DNA from: a virus
Strand: one strand, 5' to 3'
Length of the DNA stretch: 47,508 nucleotides
Virus record (IMG/VR): IMGVR_UViG_3300036760_001544
Location: 1 to 47,508 of that record
The notes under the pieces were generated by a model, which saw nothing but the letters and a program-made list of their open reading frames with translations, was not told where the DNA came from and ran no database searches. Both the position numbers and the translations under genes were made by a program. Below are positions 24,781-32,489 of the stretch, piece by piece. The first letter of the stretch is position 1. Each line of letters starts with the position of its first letter.

Positions 24781-26745
24781 TCAGCCGAACCAGCGACTGC
24801 GGATGACGCGCCGGCTCGTTCTCGGGGTTCCAGAAACAGCGAGGCCACCGCGTTGGGTGGCCTCAGTGGGTTGCTCGACTTGCGGATCGGGATCGCCGGG
24901 CGGCGACAATCCGATCTGTCGTTCCAGTTCACGCCAGTGCCGCTCCTCGAAGCGGTCGAGGCCGGCGGCACTCGCCGCAGCGCGGGCATACACGTAGCAG
25001 TCGAGCGCCTCGTTGCGCTCGCGCATCTTCTGCCACTCGCGGATAGCGAAGCCGTTGCGGTCGCGCCGGGTGATCAGCTGCTCGGCACACAACTGCTGCA
25101 CGAATTCGGCATCAACTTTGGGAAGATGCACAAAGCCGGTGGGGTAACGCAGGGTGATGCCGTCCTCCAGCACGTCCGCCGCTTTGCGCAGGTTGTTGTA
25201 GAACTCCAGCTTGGCGATACCGACCGCGACCGAGAACACCTTGATGCCCCGGCGCAGCTTCTTGCCGCCCTGCGACAGGTCGACCGCCGTTGGTGTGCCG
25301 ACCAGGGCCGCACCCTTGGGCACGCCCTTGACCGCCATCACGCGGGGATCGCGTACCAGCCGCACGAAGGTGTAGGCCTCCTGCGTGGCAAAGCCCGTGT
25401 CCAGGGCGAACCGGGCGAGTGGCAACTGCGCGCCGGACTCGTGCGACCACGTTTCGGCGATCAGTTCACCGAGGCGCTTCCAAACCGCGTCACGTGCGGT
25501 GTCGCCCATCAACACCCGGTGCTCGACGAGCCAGGATTCCTTGCCGCGCCCGAAGGCCCAGATCGACGCCTCGATGCGATCCTTTTGCACATCGGCACCG
25601 CCCACCAGCAGTAGGCCGCCGGAAGGGATGCGCCCGACCGGGTAGTCCTCGCGCCGCTCGATGAGGCGTTGCCAGTCGGGAGCTTCGCCTTCCTCGACCC
25701 AGGTCTCGCCAAGCTCGGTGTTCTTGAAGGTCTTGATGGCGGCGGCCGATCCGGATTCCTTGTTCACTGCACTCTCCCAGGCAGCGGCGATCTCCCGCCA
25801 GCTACGCCAGCCCACCGGGCTGTAGAGCGACGACAGGTGGAAGCCTGCCGTCTTGGCCCCGTTCTCGGGAGCCATTGCCCGCCACTCGCCGTGCTCCAGC
25901 ATCCAGGTCTTGTGGCTCTCCGGGATCGCCTCGTCGCATGCCTCGCACACGTAGGCCGCCGTCTCCGGCTGCCCCTTCTCCCAACGCAACTGCTCGAAGC
26001 GCAACCACTGCCGGTGCGAGCAATGCGGGCACGGCAGGAAGTAGCGACGCTGGTCGCTGGCCTCGTACTCGCGCTCGATGCTGCTCGCTCCGGCGATGGT
26101 CGGCGTCGAGACGATGAAGATTTTGCGCCGGGCGAAGGTACGAGTGCGCGCCTCGGCGAGCGAGATCGCATCGCCCTCGCCATCGACGTCGGACGGGTAG
26201 CCATCGACCTCGTCCAGGAACAGGTAGCGCACCGGCATCGAGCGCAGGCCGACAGCGCTGTTCGCACCGGTCATCACCAGCACGCCGCCGCGAAACTCCT
26301 TCGCCAGGATCGTGTTGCCGGCATCACGGCTCCGGGCTGGCGCAATCAGTTCGGCCAGCACCGGCGACTCCTCGATCAATGGGTCGATGCGCTGCTTGGA
26401 GTTGCGCTTGGCCATCTCCACCGTCGGCGACACAGCCATCATCGGGCCGGGGGCGTGGTGGATCACGTAGCCGATCCAGTTGTTGCCCATCTCGGTCGCG
26501 CCCAGCTGCGCCGCCTTCATGAACACGATCCGCTCCACCGCCGACATCGGCGACAGGCTATCCATGATCGCCTTCAGGTACGGCGTGCGGCTGGTGCGCC
26601 AGCGGCCCGGCTCGGCGGATGCCTTGCTGGACAGCATCCGGTGGCGATCCGACCACTCGGACACCGTAAGCAAGGGATCGGGCGTCAGCCCTTCGCGCCA
26701 AGCGCGCTCGATGTCGAGCCCGCCCTCGTAATCCGCATCCATCAT
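24781..26745 (-). CDS. Terminase large subunit (GpA family)
   Basis: A 654-residue packaging motor with ATPase and nuclease domains. The family hallmarks are SEWSDRHRMLSSKASAEPGRW, the Walker-A region FMKAAQLGATE (the GpA family uses a non-classical P-loop), the Walker-B segment YLFLDEVDGYPSDVDGEGD and a Cys4 pair (CPHC, CEAC). The nuclease region holds GGADVQKDRIEASIWAFGRG and the late Asp in DCYVYARAA. GpA enzymes cut cos sites, so this phage should have cohesive ends. Several start codons (TTG 26748, ATG 26745, ATG 26742) cluster at the small-subunit stop. Confidence 0.95.
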   Translation of the reverse strand: MMDADYEGGLDIERAWREGLTPDPLLTVSEWSDRHRMLSSKASAEPGRWRTSRTPYLKAIMDSLSPMSAVERIVFMKAAQLGATEMGNNWIGYVIHHAPGPMMAVSPTVEMAKRNSKQRIDPLIEESPVLAELIAPARSRDAGNTILAKEFRGGVLVMTGANSAVGLRSMPVRYLFLDEVDGYPSDVDGEGDAISLAEARTRTFARRKIFIVSTPTIAGASSIEREYEASDQRRYFLPCPHCSHRQWLRFEQLRWEKGQPETAAYVCEACDEAIPESHKTWMLEHGEWRAMAPENGAKTAGFHLSSLYSPVGWRSWREIAAAWESAVNKESGSAAAIKTFKNTELGETWVEEGEAPDWQRLIERREDYPVGRIPSGGLLLVGGADVQKDRIEASIWAFGRGKESWLVEHRVLMGDTARDAVWKRLGELIAETWSHESGAQLPLARFALDTGFATQEAYTFVRLVRDPRVMAVKGVPKGAALVGTPTAVDLSQGGKKLRRGIKVFSVAVGIAKLEFYNNLRKAADVLEDGITLRYPTGFVHLPKVDAEFVQQLCAEQLITRRDRNGFAIREWQKMRERNEALDCYVYARAAASAAGLDRFEERHWRELERQIGLSPPGDPDPQVEQPTEATQRGGLAVSGTPRTSRRVIRSRWFG

Positions 26746-27275
26746 CAATCCACCCGTGGGCGGACATCGCCCAGTTCCTGCAAGTGCTCGCGCACAGCGG
26801 TTTCCAGCGCGACGTGCAGCGCGTGAGCATCGACGCTGAGCTTCGCCGCCATCTGTGCCGAGATGCGCGCCGGCCAGTTGAGCCAGGCATCCCGCTCGGC
26901 CCGCGCCAACTTGAATACGTGGGCAATGGCCTGGGGCCGGTCGACCAGTTCGCCCTTGAGGCGCGCCAGGCGCACCTTGTTGGTCTGCGCCTTGACGACC
27001 TCATTGACGGTGCGGGCCTGCAGCAGCGACGTGCCACCGGCATTCAGCACCGGCGCAACCGGCTCGCCGGCAGGCTCCTTGACGGCGACCGTCTCAGCCC
27101 GGCGCTTGGTGCCCTCCTTGGGGGTGTCGGAATTCTTCGCCCACTCCCGGTCGGCCTTGTCCGGATCGATGCTGCCATCGGCCTCCGGGGTGATCCGCCC
27201 GGCACGAATGGCCTTGTGCACGGCGGTGTCCGATACCCCTCGGTGCCGGGCGTAGGCGCGAATCGACAGTCCCAT
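26745..27275 (-). CDS. Terminase small subunit (Nu1-like)
   Basis: A 176-residue DNA-binding protein. MGLSIRAYARHRGVSDTAVHKAIRAGRI is a winged helix-turn-helix like lambda gpNu1, which binds cos. The helical middle and C-terminus (TVNEVVKAQTNKVRLARLKGELVDRPQAIAHVFKLARAERDAWLNWPARISAQMA) are typical of the proteobacterial small terminases paired with GpA. I choose ATG 27275, where homologues normally begin; ATG 27284 and TTG 27287 are also open. The cos site should lie close by, possibly in 27276-27317. Confidence 0.85.
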   Translation of the reverse strand: MGLSIRAYARHRGVSDTAVHKAIRAGRITPEADGSIDPDKADREWAKNSDTPKEGTKRRAETVAVKEPAGEPVAPVLNAGGTSLLQARTVNEVVKAQTNKVRLARLKGELVDRPQAIAHVFKLARAERDAWLNWPARISAQMAAKLSVDAHALHVALETAVREHLQELGDVRPRVD

Positions 27276-27317
27276 GATCTCCATCAAGCATTGGTGCGGC
27301 CCCCGATCAGATTCAGC

Positions 27318-27346
27318 TTGGCTTCTCTCTGGAACAGCGCGTTCAT
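27318..27346 (+). promoter_or_regulatory. Repeated start-associated element, copy 1
   Basis: TTGGCTTC, six variable bases, then GAACAGCGCGTTCAT, ending 34 bases before the ATG at 27381. TTGGCT and GTTCAT are 17 bp apart, the spacing of -35 and -10 boxes. The GAAC and GTTC halves form a short inverted repeat. Confidence 0.75.
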
Positions 27347-27380
27347 ACGTTCGTCATCAACCACATCGAAGGAGACGAAC

Positions 27381-27650
27381 ATGAAACCCAACCCCATCGA
27401 CACCCTGGGCAAGAAACTCGGCGACGCCGCCTTGACTCTGCTCATCCGCCTATACCCGGACGTGCGCAACGCCTCGACTGCGCAACTGGACGATGCCTGC
27501 GCGGCGATGCGCGCCAAGGCCAAGCCGGTGGTCGACGAACTCATCGACGATGCCCGCGATGCCCCCGGGGTGGCGCACCTCGCGTTTCAAACCGCTGCAC
27601 TGACACTGGCGCACGAGGGCATCCGTGTGCTCCAGGAAAGCCGGAAATAA
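27381..27650 (+). CDS. Small phage accessory protein 1
   Basis: An 89-residue, all-helical, soluble protein (MKPNPIDTLGKKLGDAALTLLIRLYPDVRN, then helices to QESRK). I recognise no family. GGAG lies seven to eight bases before the ATG. It is the first gene of the rightward cassette and has its own copy of the repeated upstream element. Overlapping leftward reading frames are shadows. Confidence 0.6.
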   Translation: MKPNPIDTLGKKLGDAALTLLIRLYPDVRNASTAQLDDACAAMRAKAKPVVDELIDDARDAPGVAHLAFQTAALTLAHEGIRVLQESRK

Positions 27651-27675
27651 ATCGGCAAAGCCTGGCAGAAAGCGC

Positions 27676-27704
27676 TTGGCTTCACTTCGGAACAGCGCGT
27701 TCAT
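27676..27704 (+). promoter_or_regulatory. Repeated start-associated element, copy 2
   Basis: The same 29-base element, ending 35 bases before ATG 27740. This copy has the longer lead-in AGCGC before TTGGCTTC, as have copies 3 and 5. That AGCGC lead-in, with the AGCGC inside the element, also allows an RNA stem. Confidence 0.75.
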
Positions 27705-27739
27705 GCCATCACCATCAACGACGCCACAAGGTGAAAAAC

Positions 27740-27928
27740 ATGACGAAGCAAGCCGACAAAGCCCTCGAAACCCTGCTCCAGCAGATCGCGCTGGACCACC
27801 TGTTCATCGAAACCCTGGAAACCCGCAACAGCGACCGCCTGGACTTCCACGAGGTCAGCGTCTGGGGCGTCAAGAGTGCCCTGATGGCCGCCTTCGAGGC
27901 AGGTCGGCAGGCCGCGAATCAGGACTGA
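27740..27928 (+). CDS. Small phage protein, DUF6900-like
   Basis: A 62-residue protein, MTKQADKALETLLQQIALDHLFIETLETRNSDRLDFHEVSVWGVKSALMAAFEAG. This matches my memory of the DUF6900 family, a small domain common on phages and plasmids of proteobacteria. ATG 27740 is preferred over GTG 27731 because the AAGGTG at 27728-27733 then serves as ribosome-binding site. Function is unknown. Confidence 0.7.
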   Translation: MTKQADKALETLLQQIALDHLFIETLETRNSDRLDFHEVSVWGVKSALMAAFEAGRQAANQD

Positions 27929-27946
27929 AAAAGAAGCGGAAAGCGC

Positions 27947-27975
27947 TTGGCTTCACTCTCGAACAGCGCGTTCAT
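27947..27975 (+). promoter_or_regulatory. Repeated start-associated element, copy 3
   Basis: The same 29-base element with AGCGC lead-in, ending 34 bases before ATG 28010. It directly follows the stop of the 62-residue gene. Confidence 0.75.
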
Positions 27976-28009
27976 GACCACACCATCAACCACCACGAAG
28001 GAGCATCAA

Positions 28010-28558
28010 ATGACCACCATCCAATTGACCCCTGCCCAGCACGCGATCCTGGCCTACGCCATCGAGCACACCGCCGGCAAGATCGAATGGTTCCCCGACA
28101 ACATCAAGGGCGGCGCCCGCACCAAGGTGCTGGAGGGCCTGTTCAATAGGGCCCTGATCACCCGCGATAGCACCGACTGGTTCGTCGCCGCCGAGGGCTA
28201 CGACGCCCTGGGGCGCGCCCGGCCGACGCCGGCCACCATGCACCCCGACCCCGAGGTCGAGGCCGCCGTGTCGGCCGCAGAGGCCAACTGGGCGCAAGAA
28301 AAACGGGACGCGGCCAAGCAACTGCTCAAGGTGGGCGTCGAGGGCAAGCCCCGCACCCGCGAGAACAGCAAGCAGGCCGCCGTGGTCCAGATGCTGCAGC
28401 GCCCGGAGGGAGCCACCATCAACCAGATCTGCGCGACCACCGGCTGGCAGGCGCACACGGTGCGGGGCACCTTCGCCGGGGCCTTCAAGAAGAAACTCGG
28501 GCTCACCATCACCTCGGAAAAACCCGAGGGCGGCGAGCGCATCTACCGGATCGGTTGA
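28010..28558 (+). CDS. DUF3489-domain protein
   Basis: A 182-residue protein. The C-terminal half (residues about 115-182: TRENSKQAAVVQMLQRPEGATINQI, TGWQAHTVRGTFAGAFKKKLGL, SEKPEGGERIYRIG) is the DUF3489 winged-helix-like domain, a family that often travels with DUF2924 and serine recombinases. The N-terminal part contains MTTIQLTPAQHAILAYAIEHTAGKIEWFPDNIKGGARTKVLEGL and looks like a second small DNA-binding or sensing module. It may regulate genes of the element. GGAGCATCAA precedes ATG 28010. Confidence 0.82.
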   Translation: MTTIQLTPAQHAILAYAIEHTAGKIEWFPDNIKGGARTKVLEGLFNRALITRDSTDWFVAAEGYDALGRARPTPATMHPDPEVEAAVSAAEANWAQEKRDAAKQLLKVGVEGKPRTRENSKQAAVVQMLQRPEGATINQICATTGWQAHTVRGTFAGAFKKKLGLTITSEKPEGGERIYRIG

Positions 28559-28567
28559 ATTCGAGAT

Positions 28568-28594
28568 GGGGTGGCGGCATATCCACGCCACCCC
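28568..28594 (+). terminator. Hairpin after the DUF3489 gene
   Basis: A perfect 9-bp inverted repeat, GGGGTGGCG (28568-28576) and CGCCACCCC (28586-28594), with a 9-base loop, ten bases past the stop codon. There is no T-run after it, so termination would be weak or Rho-assisted. It separates the third cassette gene from copy 4 of the upstream element. Confidence 0.5.
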
Positions 28595-28614
28595 AACGCG
28601 ATCCCTGAAATAGC

Positions 28615-28643
28615 TTGGCTTCCAGATTGAACAGCGCGTTCAT
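28615..28643 (+). promoter_or_regulatory. Repeated start-associated element, copy 4
   Basis: The same 29-base element with short lead-in (AGC), ending 34 bases before ATG 28678. Confidence 0.75.
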
Positions 28644-28677
28644 ACGACTGTCATCAACGCAATCAGGAGCAACCACC

Positions 28678-29010
28678 ATGACCACCGAAATCAGCAACCC
28701 CGCCAACCCTCTCCGTGTTCGATTCACCCGCAAGCCGGTCGACTTGCAGGAGGTGCTGGCGGCCACGCCTTACGACGAACGCCCGGAGCCGGTGGTGATC
28801 AGCGAAACCCGCGAATTGACCACCGCCGAGTACGATGTCTTCGCCAGCACGCTGCTGCAGGATCGCGACTGGCTGGCCGGCAAGGGAGGGTACCCCGACC
28901 AGACCACTCGGCACGTCGTCGAAGTCAAGGCCGAGAATCGCAAGACCCTGTACGTCGACCCCTCGGGCAGCGCCTACGGGCGTTACGTCGGGATCGCGGT
29001 GGAAGCCTGA
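28678..29010 (+). CDS. Small phage accessory protein 4
   Basis: A 110-residue alpha/beta protein. The N-terminus contains RVRFTRKPVDLQEVLAATPYDERPEPVV, and strands follow at the end (TRHVVEVKAENRKTLYVDPSGSAYGRYVGIAVEA). It is slightly acidic and has no cysteine pair or membrane segment. Similar proteins occur in phages and plasmids of proteobacteria, but I cannot name the family. AGGAGC precedes the ATG. It could be a small inhibitor of a host system, in view of its cassette. Confidence 0.6.
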   Translation: MTTEISNPANPLRVRFTRKPVDLQEVLAATPYDERPEPVVISETRELTTAEYDVFASTLLQDRDWLAGKGGYPDQTTRHVVEVKAENRKTLYVDPSGSAYGRYVGIAVEA

Positions 29011-29029
29011 AAAATGATTCAGAAAGCGC

Positions 29030-29058
29030 TTGGCTTCTCAATCGAACAGCGCGTTCAT
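29030..29058 (+). promoter_or_regulatory. Repeated start-associated element, copy 5
   Basis: The same 29-base element with AGCGC lead-in, ending 36 bases before ATG 29095. This copy has a slightly longer spacer before the ribosome-binding site than the others. Confidence 0.75.
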
Positions 29059-29094
29059 ACGGGTGTCGCAACGATCAACCCGAAGGAGAAAACG

Positions 29095-29463
29095 ATGAAC
29101 ACCACCACGCAAATCCCCGCCACCCAAAACGATGCCTGGGGCTTTTGGGGCACGATGAACGCCAACGCCCAAGCCGCCTGGCCCATCGCGATGACCGCAA
29201 TCTCGGACGCCACCTGCCAGCCCCTCGAATCGGTCAGGGCCTTCCTCGACAGCCGCCACGGGCGGCATTTTGCCGACGACGTGCTCAACGAGATGCTCAG
29301 GAGCCAGACCATCAAGCAAGCGGTCGACGCGGCGGTCACCCGCTGGATGGGCTGGACGACTGGCCGTCAGACCAGCAAGGAGTACGGCATCCCGCGCGGC
29401 CTGCCTTACCTGACGGGCTTCGTGATTCACTGCGAGATCATCGAAGAAGAACTCGCCGCCTGA
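29095..29463 (+). CDS. Small phage accessory protein 5
   Basis: A 122-residue helical protein (DAWGFWGTMNANAQAAWPIAMTAISDAT; then LESVRAFLDSRHGRHFADDVLNEML and AVTRWMGWTTGRQTSKEYGIPRGLPYLTGFVIHCEIIEEELAA). The Trp-rich start and the GRHFADDVLNEM stretch look well conserved. I do not know the function. AAGGAGAAAACG precedes the ATG at 29095. It is followed 10 bases later by the last cassette gene, which has no element of its own and is probably co-transcribed. Confidence 0.6.
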   Translation: MNTTTQIPATQNDAWGFWGTMNANAQAAWPIAMTAISDATCQPLESVRAFLDSRHGRHFADDVLNEMLRSQTIKQAVDAAVTRWMGWTTGRQTSKEYGIPRGLPYLTGFVIHCEIIEEELAA

Positions 29464-29473
29464 GGAAATCGAC

Positions 29474-29680
29474 ATGGCCGCCGTCATCACCAACCCGACC
29501 ACCGAAGCCAACTATGACCAGTTCGTCGCTGAACTGACCGCGCTCTCCCGCAAGTACGGAGTGGCGATCCAGTCAGTCGGCGGAGTTATCCTCGCCGACC
29601 AGGCCGACGAGTTCCGCGACGTCACCTACGTCGCCGACATCACGAGCGGCGACCTCTACCCGCGATTCCCCGACGCCTGA
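29474..29680 (+). CDS. Small phage accessory protein 6, overlaps the methyltransferase tail
   Basis: A 68-residue protein, MAAVITNPTTEANYDQFVAELTALSRKYGVAIQSVGGV onward. A GAGGAAATCGAC site precedes the ATG. The last 108 bases overlap, on the other strand, the end of the leftward methyltransferase. The helix followed by a hydrophobic strand (YGVAIQSVGGVILAD) reads like real protein, so I keep both genes. Function is unknown. Confidence 0.55.
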   Translation: MAAVITNPTTEANYDQFVAELTALSRKYGVAIQSVGGVILADQADEFRDVTYVADITSGDLYPRFPDA

Positions 29681-30919
29681 CAGGTCGTCGAAGGCGACAC
29701 CATCGGATAGCCGGGTGGCGTCACCGCCGCTGAAATCCTGCCAGCGGCGCACGATCACATCAACGTACTTCGGGTCGAGCTCGATGATCCGCGCCCGCCG
29801 TCCCGACTTCTCGGCGGCAATCATCGTGCTGCCGGATCCACCGAATGGGTCGAGCACTACGTCGCCCGGGCGACTGGAATTCCGTATCGCCCGCTCCACC
29901 AGTTCCACCGGCTTCATCGTCGGGTGCAGGTCGTTCTTCTGCGGCTTCTTGATCTGCCAGACGTCTCCCTGGTCGCGGTCGCCGCACCAGTGGCGCTCGC
30001 AACCCTCTGGCCAGCCATAGAGGATCGGCTCGTACTGGCGCTGATAGTCGGCACGCCCCAGGGTAAAAGTGTTCTTGGCCCAAATGACGAATGTCGACCA
30101 GTGACCACCGGCAGCCCGGAAGACGGATTGCAGGGTGTCCAGTTCGCTGGAGGACATCGCCACGTAAATGCCACCCCGGCAGTGCGCCAGGGTAGGCGTC
30201 AGTGCCGCCAGCAGGAAATCGTAGAAACCCTCGCCAAGATTGTCGTTGAGGATCGCGCGGTTCTTGCCGCGCATCTTGTCCTTTGCACTGTTGGCGTAGT
30301 TCACGTTGTACGGTGGGTCGGTGAAAACCATGTCGGCCAATTCGTCGCCCAGCACCGTGGCGTAAGCATCAGCATCGGTGGCATCGCCGCAGAGCGCACG
30401 ATGCTCGCCGCAGATCCAGACGTCGCCCGGTCGGGAAACCGGGATCTCCGACACCTCGGGCGCAGCATCCTCGTCGGTCTGACCCTCGGTGGTCGTCTCG
30501 CCGCCGGCCAGCAGGTCGGCCAAGGCATCGGCATCGAAGCCGGTCAGAGTCAGATCGAAGTCATCATCCTGCAGGGCCACCAACTCCACCTGCAGCATCG
30601 CCTCGTCCCAGCCTGCGTTCTCGGCGATCCGGTTGTCCGCGATCACCAGCGCTCGGCGCTGGGTTGAGGTCAGGTGGTCGAGCACCACCACCGGCACAGT
30701 TTCGATGCCGAGCTTCTGAGCGGCGGCCAGTCGGCCGTGCCCAGCGACGATCACGCCGTCGCTGCCTGCGAGAATCGGATTGGTGAATCCGAATTCCGCA
30801 ATCGAGGCCGCGATCTGCGCCACTTGCGAATCGGTATGGGTGCGCGCGTTGCGGGCATATGGAACCAGCCTCGCGGTCGGCCATTGCTCGATCTTGTCGG
30901 CGAGCCAGGAGATGCTCAT
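29573..30919 (-). CDS. ParB-domain DNA methyltransferase, DPPY type
   Basis: A 448-residue fusion. Residues 1-100 are a ParB/Srx-like nuclease-type domain with GHGR at 60-63. Residues 165-410 are a DNA (N6-adenine or N4-cytosine) methyltransferase of the beta order, with catalytic motif IV DPPYNVNY at 201-208 and the SAM motif LDPFGGSGST near 375. DPPY points to N6-adenine. It would modify phage DNA, possibly against host restriction. The last 35 residues (GVGESRVEVAARDVGDVGDVAELVGL) lie antisense to the 68-residue gene and are repetitive, so the real functional end may be near residue 412. ATG 30919 overlaps the stop of the sister gene. Confidence 0.88.
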   Translation of the reverse strand: MSISWLADKIEQWPTARLVPYARNARTHTDSQVAQIAASIAEFGFTNPILAGSDGVIVAGHGRLAAAQKLGIETVPVVVLDHLTSTQRRALVIADNRIAENAGWDEAMLQVELVALQDDDFDLTLTGFDADALADLLAGGETTTEGQTDEDAAPEVSEIPVSRPGDVWICGEHRALCGDATDADAYATVLGDELADMVFTDPPYNVNYANSAKDKMRGKNRAILNDNLGEGFYDFLLAALTPTLAHCRGGIYVAMSSSELDTLQSVFRAAGGHWSTFVIWAKNTFTLGRADYQRQYEPILYGWPEGCERHWCGDRDQGDVWQIKKPQKNDLHPTMKPVELVERAIRNSSRPGDVVLDPFGGSGSTMIAAEKSGRRARIIELDPKYVDVIVRRWQDFSGGDATRLSDGVAFDDLSGVGESRVEVAARDVGDVGDVAELVGLVGEDNSAD

Positions 30920-32322
30920 GCCTGCGCTCCCAATCGTTCGGCGGCGACCTCATCGAAGGTCTGCCCGGTGGCAGCCAAGGTCACCGGCACGTCGGGAAAG
31001 TTCTGCTGGAAGCGCTTGACCACCACATCGACGTACTCCGGTGCAATCTCAGTCGCCCGGGCCATTCGCCCGGAACGCTGGGCTGCGAGGATGGTGGTGC
31101 CCGAACCGCAGAACGGTTCGAACACGATCTCGCCCTCGTCGGTGTAGGACTCCAGCACGAACTCGGGCAGCGCCACCGGAAACACGGCCGGGTGATCGAT
31201 GTCCTGACCGATCTTGCCCTTGTGCCGCATGATGCGAATCACCGAGTCGGGAATGCGGAAGTCCTGGGTGACCGTGCCGACGTGGTTCCACGCTGTCTTG
31301 CTGCCGTCCTTGTTGCGCATGCCCCCGGCACTGGTGCCGTCGCCGCGCAGATGAGTGTCGCGCCCGGCGTAGATACAGGGCACGATCTTGTTCGGGCGAC
31401 GCGCCTCACTGTCCTTCCGGTTGAAGTGGAAGACGAATTCGAAGGCCGGCGCGAGCCGACCGTTCCAGTCGCCAGGCAGCCCCGGCCCCTGGTCCCAGAC
31501 GTACCACGCGAAGCGCCGCCAGCCCTGGGTACGCATCCAGTCGAGCCAGGCATCCCAGTACGGGATGACTTCCTGCTCGCGGTGGATCAGCCCGAGATTG
31601 ACCAGCACCTGGCCGGTCGGTGCCATCGGCAGCTGGGCGAAGACGCCGCGCATCAGGGCGTCCCAATCGATGATGGTGTTCGTGTAGTCGCGCTGGTTGC
31701 CGTAGGGCGGCGAGGTGAAGCAGAGCGCCGCTTGCTCGCCGGCCATCAGCGCCCCGATCACAGCCGGATCGGCGGCATCGCCGCAGATCACCCGGTGCGC
31801 ACCCAACTGCCAGACGTCACCGGGCTGAGAGACAGGCGTCGCCGGAGTGGCTGGTACGTCGTCGGCCGCATCGGGTTCGTCGTTCTCCTGCGCGTCGTCC
31901 GCTTCGCCGTCGACTGCGACTTCAGTGGCGAGCAACTGCTCGATCTCGGCATCGTCGAAGCCGGTGAGCGCGAGGTCGTATCCCGCCTCGGACAACTCGG
32001 CCAGTTCCAGCGCCAGCATCGCGTCATCCCATCCGGCATCGAGCGCCAGTCGGTTGTCTGAGATCACGTAGGCGCGCTTCTGGGTGGGCGACAGGTGAGC
32101 CAGTTCGATGACCGGCACCTCAGTCAGCTCCAATTTGCGCGCGGCCGCCAGCCGACCGTGGCCGGCGATGATGCCGTTCTCGCCGTCCACCAGGATCGGA
32201 TTCGTCCAGCCGTACTCGACAATGCTGGCGGCGATCTTCGCCACCTGCTCGTCGTTGTGCGTCCTTGGATTCCGGGCGTAGGGGATCAGCGTCTCGACCT
32301 TGCGGTACTCGACGTTGAGCAT
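30916..32322 (-). CDS. ParB-domain DNA methyltransferase, SPPY type
   Basis: A 468-residue sister of the next gene with the same layout: ParB-like domain 1-100 with GHGR at 54-57, an acidic linker (about 135-165), then a beta-class methyltransferase with motif IV TSPPYG at 203-208 and SAM motif FEPFCGSGTTILAAQ near 415. SPPY is more frequent in N4-cytosine enzymes, so the pair may set two different marks. The start is ATG 32322, matching the opening of the sister protein (IPYARN); a longer reading from GTG 32385 runs through a hairpin region and is unlikely. The ribosome-binding site is weak. Confidence 0.88.
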   Translation of the reverse strand: MLNVEYRKVETLIPYARNPRTHNDEQVAKIAASIVEYGWTNPILVDGENGIIAGHGRLAAARKLELTEVPVIELAHLSPTQKRAYVISDNRLALDAGWDDAMLALELAELSEAGYDLALTGFDDAEIEQLLATEVAVDGEADDAQENDEPDAADDVPATPATPVSQPGDVWQLGAHRVICGDAADPAVIGALMAGEQAALCFTSPPYGNQRDYTNTIIDWDALMRGVFAQLPMAPTGQVLVNLGLIHREQEVIPYWDAWLDWMRTQGWRRFAWYVWDQGPGLPGDWNGRLAPAFEFVFHFNRKDSEARRPNKIVPCIYAGRDTHLRGDGTSAGGMRNKDGSKTAWNHVGTVTQDFRIPDSVIRIMRHKGKIGQDIDHPAVFPVALPEFVLESYTDEGEIVFEPFCGSGTTILAAQRSGRMARATEIAPEYVDVVVKRFQQNFPDVPVTLAATGQTFDEVAAERLGAQA

Positions 32323-32412
32323 GTTCAGTTTGGGTTTCCAAAAAAGGTGCGGCCCGGACGGGTGAAAGGAGGAAAGCCCCGTCACGGGCCGCGAGGGTCG
32401 CTGCTGCGGTTG

Positions 32413-32441
32413 AAACTAAAAGGCCCGCGCAGTGGCGGGCC
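32413..32441 (-). terminator. Rho-independent terminator, leftward
   Basis: The stem is GGCCCGC (32422-32428) with GCGGGCC (32435-32441) and a 6-base loop. On the leftward transcript it is followed by TTTTAGTTT. It would end the early transcript before the methyltransferase genes. Confidence 0.7.
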
Positions 32442-32454
32442 GATAGGACTGGGG

Positions 32455-32489
32455 TGCAAACCTGCAAACCCTGCAAACCTCGGTTTGCA
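32455..32489. repeat. TGCAAACC repeat cluster
   Basis: Three direct copies of TGCAAACC (32455-32462, 32463-32470, 32472-32479) and one inverted copy (32482-32489). The last two form the perfect palindrome CTGCAAACC-TC-GGTTTGCAG at 32471-32490. It looks like an operator or a small iteron array. Confidence 0.65.

Noticed and set aside
28568-28594. Strong intrinsic terminator
   Set aside because: The stem is perfect but no T-run follows, so I list it only as a possible weak terminator.
27318-29058. CRISPR-like array
   Set aside because: The five repeats are 300-670 bp apart with genes between them; they are upstream control elements.
32323-32385. Longer N-terminus for the first methyltransferase (GTG 32385)
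   Set aside because: The extra 21 residues do not resemble the sister protein, which begins at the equivalent of ATG 32322.
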